Shown here in pieces: positions 38,750 to 47,171 of a stretch of DNA of 47,171 nucleotides. Origin of the DNA: Paenarthrobacter nitroguajacolicus JCM 14115 (lineage in GTDB: Bacteria > Actinomycetota > Actinomycetes > Actinomycetales > Micrococcaceae); assembly GCA_001313365.1 (NCBI GenBank), contig BBFS01000030.1, positions 1-47,171 of the forward strand. The letters are read 5' to 3'. The notes under the pieces were generated by a model. That model worked only from the letters and a program-made list of their open reading frames with translations. It had not been told where the DNA came from and ran no database searches. Both the position numbers and the translations under genes were made by a program. Every line of letters starts with the position of its first letter. Within the stretch, counting starts at the first letter, position 1.

Positions 38750-40856
38750 ATGAGCCTTGCCCAGGAAATCAACCGTGTCGTCGCGCCTTTCGAAGTGATC
38801 AGTGAGTTTAAACCCGCGGGTGATCAGCCGACTGCCATCGCAGAACTGACCGAACGAATCAACAACGGTGAAAAGGACGTTGTCCTGCTCGGCGCTACTG
38901 GTACGGGCAAGAGCGCCACCACGGCATGGCTCATCGAACAGGTCCAGCGGCCCACCCTGGTGATGGTCCAGAACAAGACCCTTGCAGCCCAGCTGGCCAA
39001 TGAATTCCGGGAGCTGCTGCCTAATAATGCGGTGGAATACTTCGTCTCCTACTACGACTATTACCAGCCAGAGGCCTACGTAGCGCAGACGGACACCTTC
39101 ATCGAAAAAGACTCCTCCATCAATGAGGAAGTGGAACGGCTTCGGCACTCTGCCACTAACGCCCTCCTGACCCGCCGCGACGTCATCGTGGTGGCCACGG
39201 TGTCCTGCATCTACGGCCTGGGTACGCCTGAAGAGTATATCGCCGGCATGGTGACGCTCCGCAAGGGCGCAGAAATGAACCGCGACCATCTCCTCCGGAA
39301 GTTCGTCTCCATGCAGTACGCACGCAATGACATGGACTTCCATCGGGGCACCTTCCGGGTCCGTGGCGATACCGTTGAGATCATCCCCATGTACGAGGAA
39401 CTCGCCATTCGGATCGAGTTCTTCGGTGATGAAATCGAGAACATCCAGACACTCCATCCCCCCCTCACCGGTGAGGTTCTCCGGGACGAGGAAGAGATGT
39501 ACGTGTTCCCGGCCTCGCACTATGTGGCGGGCCCTGAGCGCATGGCCCGCGCCATCAAGCGGATCGAGGACGAACTTGCTGATCGCTTAAAGGTCCTCGA
39601 AGGCCAGAACAAGCTTGTGGAAGCCCAGAGACTCCGGATGCGCACTACGTACGACCTCGAAATGATGCAGCAGATGGGGTTCTGCAACGGCATTGAGAAC
39701 TACTCCGTGCACATCGATGGCCGCGAGCCCGGAACAGCACCACACTGCCTGATCGACTACTTCCCGGATGACTTCCTGCTGGTGGTTGATGAATCCCACG
39801 TCACCATTCCGCAGATCGGTGCCATGTATGAGGGCGATATGTCCCGTAAGCGCAACCTCGTGGACTTCGGCTTCCGCCTGCCGTCGGCGATGGACAACCG
39901 GCCCCCCCTCAAATGGGATGAATTCCTGCAACGCATCGGCCAGACCGTGTACCTGTCCGCAACCCCGGGCAAGTACGAGCTCGGCAAAGCCGACGGCTAT
40001 GTGCAGCAGATCATTCGCCCCCCCACCGGCCTTATCGACCCCGAGGTAGTGGTCAAGCCCACCAAGGGACAGATTGACGACCTGCTCGGTGAAATCAGGA
40101 CCCGCACGGAAAAGAATGAACGCGTCCTGGTTACCACCTTGACCAAGCGCATGGCAGAAGACCTTACAGACTACCTCGTGGGTCACGGCGTCAAGGTGGA
40201 GTATCTTCACTCCGACGTCGATACCCTGCGTCGAGTGGAACTGCTCCGCGAACTTCGAATGGGCGTCTTCGACGTCCTGGTGGGCATCAACCTGCTCCGC
40301 GAAGGTTTGGACCTTCCCGAGGTTTCCCTCGTCAGCATTCTGGATGCCGACAAGGAAGGTTTCCTGCGTTCCTCCACCTCCCTGATCCAGACCATCGGCC
40401 GTGCCGCCCGTAACGTTTCGGGTCAGGTACATATGTATGCGGACCGGATTACCGATCCATGGCCCATGCCATTGAGGAGACCAACCGGCGCCGAGCTATC
40501 CAGGTGCAGTACAACACGGATCACGGCATAGACCCCCCCAGCCGTTGCGCAAGAAAATTGCGGACATCACCGATCAGCTGGCCAAGGAAGACGCCGACAC
40601 CCAGGAACTGCTCAACAACAACAGGCTGGCCAAGGGCGGCAAGCGCAAGGCGGCCGCCAAGGGTGCCGCCACAGTTCGCCAGGATGGCCTTGCCGCAGCT
40701 CCCGCTGAAGACCTTGTAGGCCTCATTGAGCAATTGACCGAACAGATGCACGGGGCGGCTGCTGAGCTGCAGTTCGAGGTCGCTGCCCGCATCCGCGATG
40801 AAGTCAAGGAATTGAAGCGCGAATTACGCCAGATGCAGTCCGCCGGGCACGCCTAA
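38750..40856 (+). CDS. uvrB: UvrABC excinuclease subunit B
   Basis: About 695 residues. It is the DNA-damage verification helicase of nucleotide excision repair, loaded by UvrA and cut-partner of UvrC. Visible: Walker [21 protein letters not shown], the beta-hairpin [40 protein letters not shown] (DEAD-like), [42 protein letters not shown], and the C-terminal UvrC-interacting UVR motif [20 protein letters not shown]. Three runs (39460, 39901, 40018) look like in-frame +3 insertions; shifts occur near 40460 and 40535. It is preceded by a leaderless-type box and followed after 1 base by the manganese riboswitch. Confidence 0.97.
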
Positions 40857-40857
40857 G

Positions 40858-40990
40858 GTAAGGTTGAGGTCACGTAGGGGAGTATCCCAAGCGCTACGTC
40901 CGTCAGCACGCAAGGCACAGATGCCTCGCCGGATCTAGCGGGCCGCCAAAATTTGCATTCACCGCACCCTGGCAGGCCGGAGAGACTTAC
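40858..40990 (+). ncRNA. yybP-ykoY manganese riboswitch upstream of terC
   Basis: The stretch carries the conserved blocks of the yybP-ykoY family: GGGGAGTA at 40877-40884 and GGAGAGACTTAC at 40979-40990, closed by GTAAG (40858-40862) pairing with CTTAC (40986-40990). In other bacteria this RNA binds Mn2+ and turns on downstream exporters such as MntP or TerC-family proteins. Here it precedes a TerC gene by 34 bases, as expected. Its 5' end is 1 base after the uvrB stop, so its promoter must lie in uvrB or it is transcribed with uvrB. Confidence 0.75.
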
Positions 40991-41024
40991 ACCGCTTTCC
41001 CGTACCCTGCGAAAGGCACCTTTA

Positions 41025-42058
41025 ATGCAGCTTCCCGTCTGGTTTGAGATCGGCTCCTTTGTCGCTCTCGGAATCATCCTGCTGATCGACCTCCTGTTGG
41101 TCGTCAAGCGTCCCCCCCACGAACCTTCCATGAAGGAAGCCGGCCTGTGGGTCGGCTTCTACGTCGCGCTTGCCCTGCTCTTTGCAGTTGCAATGTTCGT
41201 CTTTGCAGGCCCCCGAATATGGCGGCCAATTCGTCGCAGGCTGGGTCACTGAGTACAGCCTGAGCATCGACAACCTCTTTGTGTTCATCATCATCATGGC
41301 CCGCTTCTCGGTGCCCCCGTAAGTACCAGCAGGAAGTGCTGATGGTGGGCATCATCATCGCGCTGATCCTTCGCGGTATCTTCATCGCCTTGGGCGCAGT
41401 GGTCATCGAGCAGTTCAGCTGGGTCTTCTACATCTTCGGCGCGTTCCTTCTCTGGACGCCTGGAAGCAGGCCAAGGACTCCGGCGAAGACGAAGAAGAAG
41501 GCGCCGAAAACCCTCTGATCGCCCGCCTGCGCAAGGTCTTGCCGATGTCCGAGAAGTTCGACGGCAACAAGATCCGCACCGTGGTGGACGGCAAGAAGGT
41601 CTTCACGCCTATGCTGATCGTCTTCATCACCATCGGCCTCACGGACCTCCTGTTCGCCGTGGACTCCATCCCCGCGATCTTCGGCCTGACCCAAAGCGCG
41701 TTCATCGTCTTCACTGCCAACATCTTCGCCTTGATGGCTTGCGCCAGCTGTACTTCCTCCTCGGCGGACTCATGACACGCCTGGTGTACTTGAAGCACGC
41801 CCTGTCCGTCATCCTGGCCTTCATCGGGGTCAAGCTTGTCCTCCACGCAATGCACGTGAACGAGCTTCCGTTCATCAACGGCGGACACCACATCGAATGG
41901 GCTCCTGAGATCCCCCCCACCTATGTGTCGTTGGCTGTCATCGTCGGTACCATCATCGTTGCTGTCGTAGCCAGCTTGATGAGCCCGCAGGCACGGCAAG
42001 CCAAGCTGGATGCCCGACTCGAGCAGATGCCAAGAAGAGCATGAGCGAGGCCGAGTAA
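41025..42058 (+). CDS. TerC-family membrane protein (probable Mn2+ exporter)
   Basis: About 340 residues with about eight membrane helices: VWFEIGSFVALGIILLIDLL first, then SLSIDNLFVFIIIMARFSVP (conserved Asp-Asn), VGIIIALILRGIFIALGAVV, a charged loop of Asp/Glu and Lys, then LTDLLFAVDSIPAIFGLTQS (second conserved Asp motif) and RLVYLKHALSVILAFIGVKL. TerC/Alx/MeeY relatives export Mn2+, partly to metallate secreted enzymes. The riboswitch just upstream strongly supports a manganese role. ATG 41025 follows GAAAGG. Breaks lie near 41110, 41211, 41318, 41455, 41740, 41912 and 42030. Confidence 0.9.
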
Positions 42059-42075
42059 CTGACCTCCAAAGGTTG

Positions 42076-42081
42076 TAGTCT
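42076..42081 (+). promoter_or_regulatory. Leaderless-type -10 box of the MFS gene
   Basis: TAGTCT ends 6 bases before GTG 42088, and no ribosome-binding site separates them. It lies 17 bases after the terC stop, so the transporter probably has its own promoter. Confidence 0.5.
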
Positions 42082-42087
42082 CGTGAA

Positions 42088-43446
42088 GTGACTACCACTT
42101 CAACTACGGCGCTGGACCCACAACGGGTTCAGCGCCGTACTGTTTTCCTGCTCAGCTCCGCACAGCTGCTCAGCGGCGTTGGCAATGGGGGGGCGACTCT
42201 TTCCATCGGGTCCCTGCTGGCCGTGGACTTATCAGGTTCCGAAGCCTGGGCCGGCTCCATCACCACCGTCCTGACACTGGCTGCAGCAATCGCAGCACTG
42301 CCACTGGCAAGGTTGGCTGAGGCACGGGGGGGCCGGCGCGTAGGACTCGTCACCGGCCTGGCAGCTGCGATGGTGGGTGCCTTGCTCATCATCGCCGCAG
42401 TGATGAGCGAGTCGTTCGTCCTGCTTCTGCTTGGCGCAGCTTTTCTCGGCCTTGGCACAGCCGCGAACCTGCAGGCTCGTTTCGCCGCCGTCGACCTCGC
42501 CGAACCGGAGCACCGCGGACGATCATTGTCCACGGTGGTCTGGGCCATCACCATCGGGGCTGTGGCAGGGCCCAACCTGATACAGCCAGGAGCCGCCGTA
42601 GGTGCGGCACTGGGCCTGCCGCCCATCGCCGGCCCCTTTGTGTTCTCGGCCGTGGGATTGTTCCTGGCGGCCGGGCTACTGTACGCGGGACTACGGCCAG
42701 ACCCTCTGCTGCTGTCCCGCCGCTTGGCCCGTCAGGCTGACGTTAGCGGCGAACCGGGACCTCAGCCTGTCCGGGGGGGAACCATCCGGTCCGGTCTTCG
42801 AGCCGTCCGATCATCACCGCAGGCGATACTGGCCCTGGCAGCCGTCGTGGCTGCGCACGGCGTCATGGTGGCGGTCATGTCCATGACCCCACTGCATCTT
42901 CAACAGCTGGTGGGCGGATCCCATGAGGGACACCACGGAACCACCGACAGCACGGATGCACTGGTGGTTATCGGGCTCACGATTTCCCTCCACATTGCTG
43001 GAATGTTCGCCCTGTCTCCGCTCTGGGGTTGGCTAACGGACAAGGCCGGCCGATTTCAGACCATTGCCATGGGCCATGGACTTCTTCTCGTGGCGGTGTT
43101 CATCGCCGGGTTCGGCCAGCAGGAGCCTGTGTTGGTGACAGCGGGGTTGATTCTCCTGGGACTGGGCTGGTCGGCGGCAACGATTGCTGGATCAACGCTT
43201 TTGGCCGAGAGCGTCGTACCTGACCAACGGGTCACCGTGCAGGGTGTCTCCGACACCCTGATGGGTGCCGCGGGGGGCGCTCGGAGGCGCAACCTCAGGC
43301 CTGCTTCTTGCGTGGATCGGCTATCAAGGCTCAATATCGCTTCCAGCCTTCTCGCCGCAGCCGTGCTGGCCCTGACAGCCGTCACGGCAACCCGGCAGCG
43401 GGCGGCCACCTCGATAGATGGCCGCACCGATGGCACCTCCACCTAA
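42088..43446 (+). CDS. Major facilitator superfamily transporter
   Basis: About 450 residues with 12 predicted helices. The loop 2-3 motif is LARLAEARGRRVGLVTGL (usual form GxLaDrxGrr), and the symmetrical one is SPLWGWLTDKAGRFQTIAMG. Other segments: LLLLGAAFLGLGTAANLQAR, LAALAAVVAAHGVMVAVMSM-like helix 7, GLILLGLGWSAATIAGSTLL. A His-rich loop (SHEGHHGTTDS) lies in the centre of the second half. The substrate is unknown; a drug or metabolite exporter is the usual guess. In-frame run insertions occur at 42186, 42326 and 42773, and a shift occurs near 43272-43330. The stop overlaps that of the convergent peptidase. Confidence 0.87.
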   Translation: MTTTSTTALDPQRVQRRTVFLLSSAQLLSGVGNGGATLSIGSLLAVDLSGSEAWAGSITTVLTLAAAIAALPLARLAEARGGRRVGLVTGLAAAMVGALLIIAAVMSESFVLLLLGAAFLGLGTAANLQARFAAVDLAEPEHRGRSLSTVVWAITIGAVAGPNLIQPGAAVGAALGLPPIAGPFVFSAVGLFLAAGLLYAGLRPDPLLLSRRLARQADVSGEPGPQPVRGGTIRSGLRAVRSSPQAILALAAVVAAHGVMVAVMSMTPLHLQQLVGGSHEGHHGTTDSTDALVVIGLTISLHIAGMFALSPLWGWLTDKAGRFQTIAMGHGLLLVAVFIAGFGQQEPVLVTAGLILLGLGWSAATIAGSTLLAESVVPDQRVTVQGVSDTLMGAAGGARRRNLRPASCVDRLSRLNIASSLLAAAVLALTAVTATRQRAATSIDGRTDGTST

Positions 43447-44801
43447 CGGTTGGCGCGCACCATACCGAAGAGTCTCCCGAAGATGCCCTCACCGTCTTCG
43501 CCGATGCCGTCATGATGGAAGTCCGACGTAACCCAGGTTTGAAGTCCGCGCACCGCGGCCGCGGTCTCAAGCGATAGATCGTGATCCACGTAGATGTCGT
43601 CCTTGTACACGGCGGCTGCGACGGGGGGGACCGTGTTGGAGGCCAACCGGGTGGGGTCATATAACGGTTTCCAGTCCTTGCGGGCGGCCAGTTGTTCGGC
43701 CACTTCGCGTAGGGGAACCAGCGCGGGATCCTGTTCGAAATACCACGGATACACCATTTCGCCTGTGAGCAGAGGATCCCCCCCGGCTTCCGGCTTGAAC
43801 TCCGGGTAGTCCTCCAGAACGCGCCAGGCGGCCCAGTTGGTTGCCTCTCCCTGAGCGTAGATTGATTCGTGCAGGACGGCGTAGAGCGGATTGGCCGCCC
43901 GACTCACCAGTCCCCCCCGTACTTGTTCAAGGAATGATTCGGACAACCGCTCGCCGGAGGGCGTGTCGATGAACGCGTCCTCCAAAAGATAGTGAAGCGC
44001 ATCAACCCGGGTGTTGCCGCCCAGGAAGGATCCCACCATTTGGAAACGCTCCGGCGTTAGCCGTTCGCCACTGGCGAGGAATTCAGGGTGCTGCTCCAAA
44101 TGACGGGCAATGCGCGTGACCTTTTTCCGGTCCTCCGGGTACCACGAGAAATACTCGGCGTTCCTGGCGGCAACCCGACGGAACGTTGCTTGATACACGC
44201 GCTCCGCTGAACCGTGGAGCGGTGCCAGGCCGCCCGTGATGAGCACTTCGCGCAGTCCTTCCGGCGCGTAGGACAGGTACGTCAGTGCACAGAACCCGCC
44301 GAAGCTCTGTCCCAGCACTGACCAGGGTCCGGAGCACAGGACACCTCGGATGTACTCGGCGTCGGCCACAATGGAATCGGCACGGAAGTGGGTCAGGTAT
44401 TCTGCCTGCGACGCGGCGTCACCCCCGGAGCTCCAATGACTGACGCTCAATCGGGGTGGACAGTCCGGTGCCGCGTTGGTCAAGCATGAGGATGCGGAAG
44501 TCCTTCGCTGCCGCCTTCATCCAGCCGGACAGCGACGTTACACGATTGCCCCCCCTGCCGCCGGGCCCCCCCCTTGGAGGAACAAGAGCCACGGCAGCTT
44601 GGCGGCTTCGTCCGCCGAATGGTCAGTGGACGAGTATTCCCGGGCGAAGACCGTGATCGTCTCGTCGGGTACGTCTGCCTGATGCGTTAAGGGAACAGTG
44701 AAGTAGTGCTCCGCCGTCCGTAGTCCACGGAATTCGTGGCGGGCTTGGATGATGTGCCTGCCGGTGGCGGTCCGCTCGTCAGCTACGTACGGTTCAGCCA
44801 C
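43443..44801 (-). CDS. Prolyl aminopeptidase-like alpha/beta hydrolase (S33 family)
   Basis: About 445 residues. Visible: LPWLLFLQGGPG near residue 70 (oxyanion loop), RILMLDQRGTGLSTP (family signature), the nucleophile elbow VLGQSFGGFCALTYLSYAPE (Ser in GQSFGG), and GGDPLLTGEMVYPWYFEQDP in the cap region. The final His region is YVDHDLSLETAAAVRGLQTW. Proline iminopeptidases remove N-terminal proline from peptides; other S33 members act on other esters or amides. GTG 44801 overlaps the end of the GNAT gene by 8 bases. Breaks lie near 44425, 44550 and 44568. It is the last gene of the operon. Confidence 0.88.
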
Positions 44802-45312
44802 GGGTCAGCGCCTCTTTCGCCTCACTGACGTTCGCTCCGAAGGCCTGGAGTGCGTCGCCTGTCAGCCTGAACGTCGACCATTCCTCCATGGGGGGGAAAG
44901 CACCAAGGTTCTTGTAGAAGTTGATGGAGGGTTCGTTCCAGTTCAGGACGCTCCATTCCACCCGGCGTAACCGCGTTCGACGGCGGTGGCGGCCAGATAT
45001 TGCAGGAGCGCCTTTCCGTGGCCCTCGCCACGGGCATCCGGCACTACGTAGAGGTCCTCAAGGTAGATGCCGTGGACGCCTTCCCATGTGGAGTAGTTCA
45101 GGAACCAGAGCGCGAAACCTTGAATTGTGCCGGAGCTGTTTTCGGCAATGGTGGCGTATACCCGGGGGGGTTCTCGCCAAAGAGTACTTCGGTGAGCATG
45201 GCCGGGGGTGTTCTTAACTGCGTCCGGTTCCTTTTCGTAGATCGCGAGGTCGTGGATCATACGCAGGATGGCGGGAACGTCGTCAACGGTGGCGGGGGCG
45301 GATTACACTCAT
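44794..45312 (-). CDS. GNAT-family N-acetyltransferase (diamine acetyltransferase-like)
   Basis: About 170 residues. It begins MSVIRPATVDDVPAILRMIH then DLAIYEKEP, a pattern of SSAT-type acetyltransferases; the acetyl-CoA motif is VVPDARGEGHGKALLQYLAA, and LNWNEPSINFYKNLGA is the C-terminal GNAT strand. The likely substrate is a polyamine or an amino compound, not determinable here. ATG 45312 overlaps the CoA-transferase stop (ATGA). Breaks at runs near 44889, 44960, 45170, 45200 and 45294 split it. Confidence 0.85.
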
Positions 45313-46756
45313 GCATTCGAGCTTACTAGGGGGGGCTTGCCGGACTCCTGCCGCCAGGCGAGCGTAGACGTTCCATAACGTACGGGCGGTTCCCGGTACG
45401 TGAGCGGTGTGCCCGCCACCACAAGGGGGGGCGGCCCTACAAACCTGAGCTCGCCGTAGGGGGGGCTGTCCGCTTCAAGGTACTCCGGTTCATGGAGTTG
45501 GCTCACCGGGCTGCTTGGTAGCCGGAAGGCAGGACGAAGAGCTCCTCGGCCGTCCGCGCCAGGGAGAGTTTCGCTGCTCCACCGGTTCCGGTCATGAGTC
45601 GCTCGGCCAGCAGGGCCAGCACTGCCGCCGCGAGTCCGTATCCTGTGGCGTGGTCCAGGGCCTGAACCGGAAGCGCACCAGGTGTCCACCCGTCGTCGTG
45701 ATGCCGTCCATACCGATCAGCGATTCCGCAGGCTGCCTGGACGAGGCTGTCAAAGCCCCGCCGCCCCCTTCCACGGCCCGCTGCTGCCCCATGCCGTAAG
45801 TGCGACAACCACCAGCCCGGGCTTGGTGGCGAGCAGCGCGTCCTGGCTCAATCCGAATTTGTCCAAGCCCCCCGTCCCGGTATCCGGTGACCACCACATC
45901 TGCTGAGGCGACGAGAGCATGCACAGTTGCAATGTCTTCATTCTTCCTGAAATCAGCTTCGGCGCTGCGCTTGTCGAACCCGGCGTCGATAAAGGCATCG
46001 ATCAGCTCCGGAAGGACGGGTGGGTCGATGCGCAGGACGTCTGCGCCCAGGGCACCCAGCAGGCGCGTGGCAGTAGGGCCGGCGATGACGCGTGTCAGGT
46101 CGAGCACTCTCAACCCATCCAACGGCTGAAACGGGTTCTCCGCCGGCATCCATGGCGTGGAATCCGAACCCACGGACCGAATATCAGAACGCGAGAGGCT
46201 GATCCACGGACCGGAGATTGCCGCGCCATGCATCGGCGAGGCCACCCATTCCTCGCGGCTCCGGACAGCGGCAGCCACCCCCCCTTGTGAGCCGCGATCA
46301 CAGTCTCGGCCTCCAAGGACGTCATAGCCAACAGCGCCCGGTCAACGTCCTGCGGCACTGTGGCCGACAACGCTTCCATCAGCCGTGCTGCGTGATGAGG
46401 GTAGTTGGCGTGGAGGCGGATCCAGCCGTCGGCCGTGCGCCGGAATCCCGACGTGGGAGCGAAGCCTTGGGGGTTTCCGCCCCCCCTCAACGAAGGTGCC
46501 CCCCCAGCGAATCGAAAGACGCTGCAGTAAGGCCTGAGTCAATCGAGTATCTGCCTGGGTGGCCAGTCAGCGCATTGAGCGCTGTAGCGGCGGCTTGAAC
46601 CGAACCCAGCGCCAGACCCTCCACGTCCAGGCCGCCGCCCCCCCACCATCGACGCGAACCAGTGCAGGCCGCCCGCTGCTCCCCCCCGCGTAAGGCTTCC
46701 ATCTCCCGCAAGCCCGCGGTCAGGTCCGGGACGGATTCAACGGCGCCGGGTTTCAT
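45309..46756 (-). CDS. CaiB/BaiF-family CoA transferase
   Basis: About 475 residues. The core of family III CoA transferases is visible: PLDGLRVLDLTRVIAGPTAT, RLLGALGADVLRIDPP, DVVVTGYRDGGLDKFGLSQD, ALTAWGSSGPWKGRRGFDSL, VQAACGIADRYG, and the ALPVQALDHATGYGLAAAVL region. It is preceded by an N-terminal part like a second copy (LTGHPGRYSIDSGLTAASFD), giving the tandem layout of longer members. They move CoA between carboxylic acids or racemise acyl-CoAs; the substrate is unknown. It follows the helicase by 11 bases and precedes the GNAT gene by overlap. Breaks occur at 46280, 46485, 46500, 46640 and 46685, among others. Confidence 0.85.
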
Positions 46757-46767
46757 CGCACGTGGAC

Positions 46768-47171
46768 CTAGAGCCTGTTGACGTCTGTCACCCGGACCAC
46801 GGCGGTTCCAGTCTCATCGGATGCTGCCAAGTCCACCTCGGCCGAAATTCCCCCAATCGTGGTTGCCCGCAGGGTCGTCGAAGATCTGCCGGACCTTCCA
46901 CGTCCCTGGTTCCTCAGTGATAATGAGCAACCCGGGACCCCGCGCATCAGGACCGGTGCCGATGTCGTCATGTTCGTCGAAATAGTCGTCCAGGACTTCT
47001 TCCCACCGCTCGGCGTCCCAGCCGGCATCGGCGTCGAGTTCGCCCAAGGCTGCGGAATCCTCGTCCGCAAAAAGTTCAACCCTGCGGAACATCTCATTCC
47101 GCACCATGACCCGGAAAGCCCGGATGTTGGTGGTCAGCAGCGGCGGCGGGGGCGGGCGGGGGGGGAGCGTC
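46768..47171 (-). CDS. C-terminal part of a helicase with DUF3516 domain, cut by the window
   Basis: The reverse strand reads LTTNIRAFRVMVRNEMFRRV, then ELFADEDSAALGELDADAGW, DARGPGLLIITEEPGTWKVR and QIFDDPAGNHDWGISAEVDL, ending RVTDVNRL. This is the distinctive end of actinobacterial DEAD/DEAH-box helicases carrying a DUF3516 tail. The helicase core lies beyond base 47171. One break near 46850 shifts the last 30 residues. It heads the operon with the CoA transferase, GNAT and peptidase genes. Confidence 0.78.

Noticed and set aside
41428..42098. 227-residue reverse frame opposite terC
   Set aside because: It is the antisense of a membrane protein, Arg/Ser rich, with no start signals.
1..47171. 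CRISPR arrays, tRNA or rRNA genes, IS elements, prophage
   Set aside because: No regularly spaced repeats, no tRNA-like cloverleaf with TTCGA loop, no transposase or phage proteins were found on reading both strands.

Overview
The window is high-GC actinobacterial chromosome, most likely Arthrobacter or Paenarthrobacter (Micrococcaceae). I base this on the protein sequences (RpsA, PolA, UvrB, an Eis-like acetyltransferase, a CoaE-GrpB fusion, EF-G2, a DUF222/HNH protein, a helicase with a DUF3516 tail), on GTG starts, and on TANNNT -10 boxes. No phage, IS element, CRISPR array, rRNA or tRNA was seen. It is mostly an ordinary core chromosome with small catabolic and transport modules.

The main caveat is sequence quality. 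G and C homopolymers of 6-8 bases occur by eye about 25-30 times per 10 kb. They break or lengthen nearly every gene, including essential ones (rpsA, polA, coaE). Some add exactly 3 bases and keep the frame; others shift it, and single-base deletions in short runs also occur. I therefore annotate genes as continuous loci across these breaks. I treat the breaks as sequencing or assembly error, not as pseudogenes.

Layout. 1-1295: 3'-truncated DUF222/HNH gene (-). 1386-1610: cupin remnant. 1669-3756: MmyB-type regulator divergent from a zinc alcohol dehydrogenase, then a terminator. 3857-6518: helicase hrpB. 6543-9634: amidohydrolase and APC permease operon (-), divergent from 9797-11144, a TetR regulator coupled to an M50B-like membrane peptidase. 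11313-13469: EF-G2. 13466-14146: alpha/beta hydrolase (-). 14222-16481: LigD-type polymerase domain and a beta-lactamase-fold lipoprotein. 16503-17129: YrdC/Sua5-like (-). 17150-20171: ABC-2 permease, ATPase and LolA-like protein (-). 20255-22076: N-acetylglucosamine kinase-like gene (-) divergent from a GntR regulator. 22085-25155: kynA-kynU-PaaX-like tryptophan degradation operon (-). 25304-29245: HAD-like protein, PiT phosphate transporter with a small membrane partner, lipoprotein, DHFR-like reductase. 29273-29739: thioesterase (-), divergent from 29759-32562 polA. 32646-36649: Eis-like acetyltransferase, polysaccharide deacetylase, rpsA. 36743-37440 yigZ (-) and 37463-38719 coaE-grpB share a promoter core. 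38750-42058: uvrB, manganese riboswitch, TerC. 42088-43446: MFS transporter. 43443-47171 (-): helicase tail, CoA transferase, GNAT, prolyl aminopeptidase operon.

The most interesting signal is regulatory. At least a dozen genes have a TANNNT-like box ending 6-7 bases before the start codon, the geometry of leaderless mRNAs. At yigZ/coaE two such boxes on opposite strands overlap by the shared TA, giving a symmetric leaderless promoter in 22 bp. Operator-like palindromes sit at several divergent regulator/target pairs, and a yybP-ykoY riboswitch begins 1 base after the uvrB stop. I found no clearly new multi-gene system.
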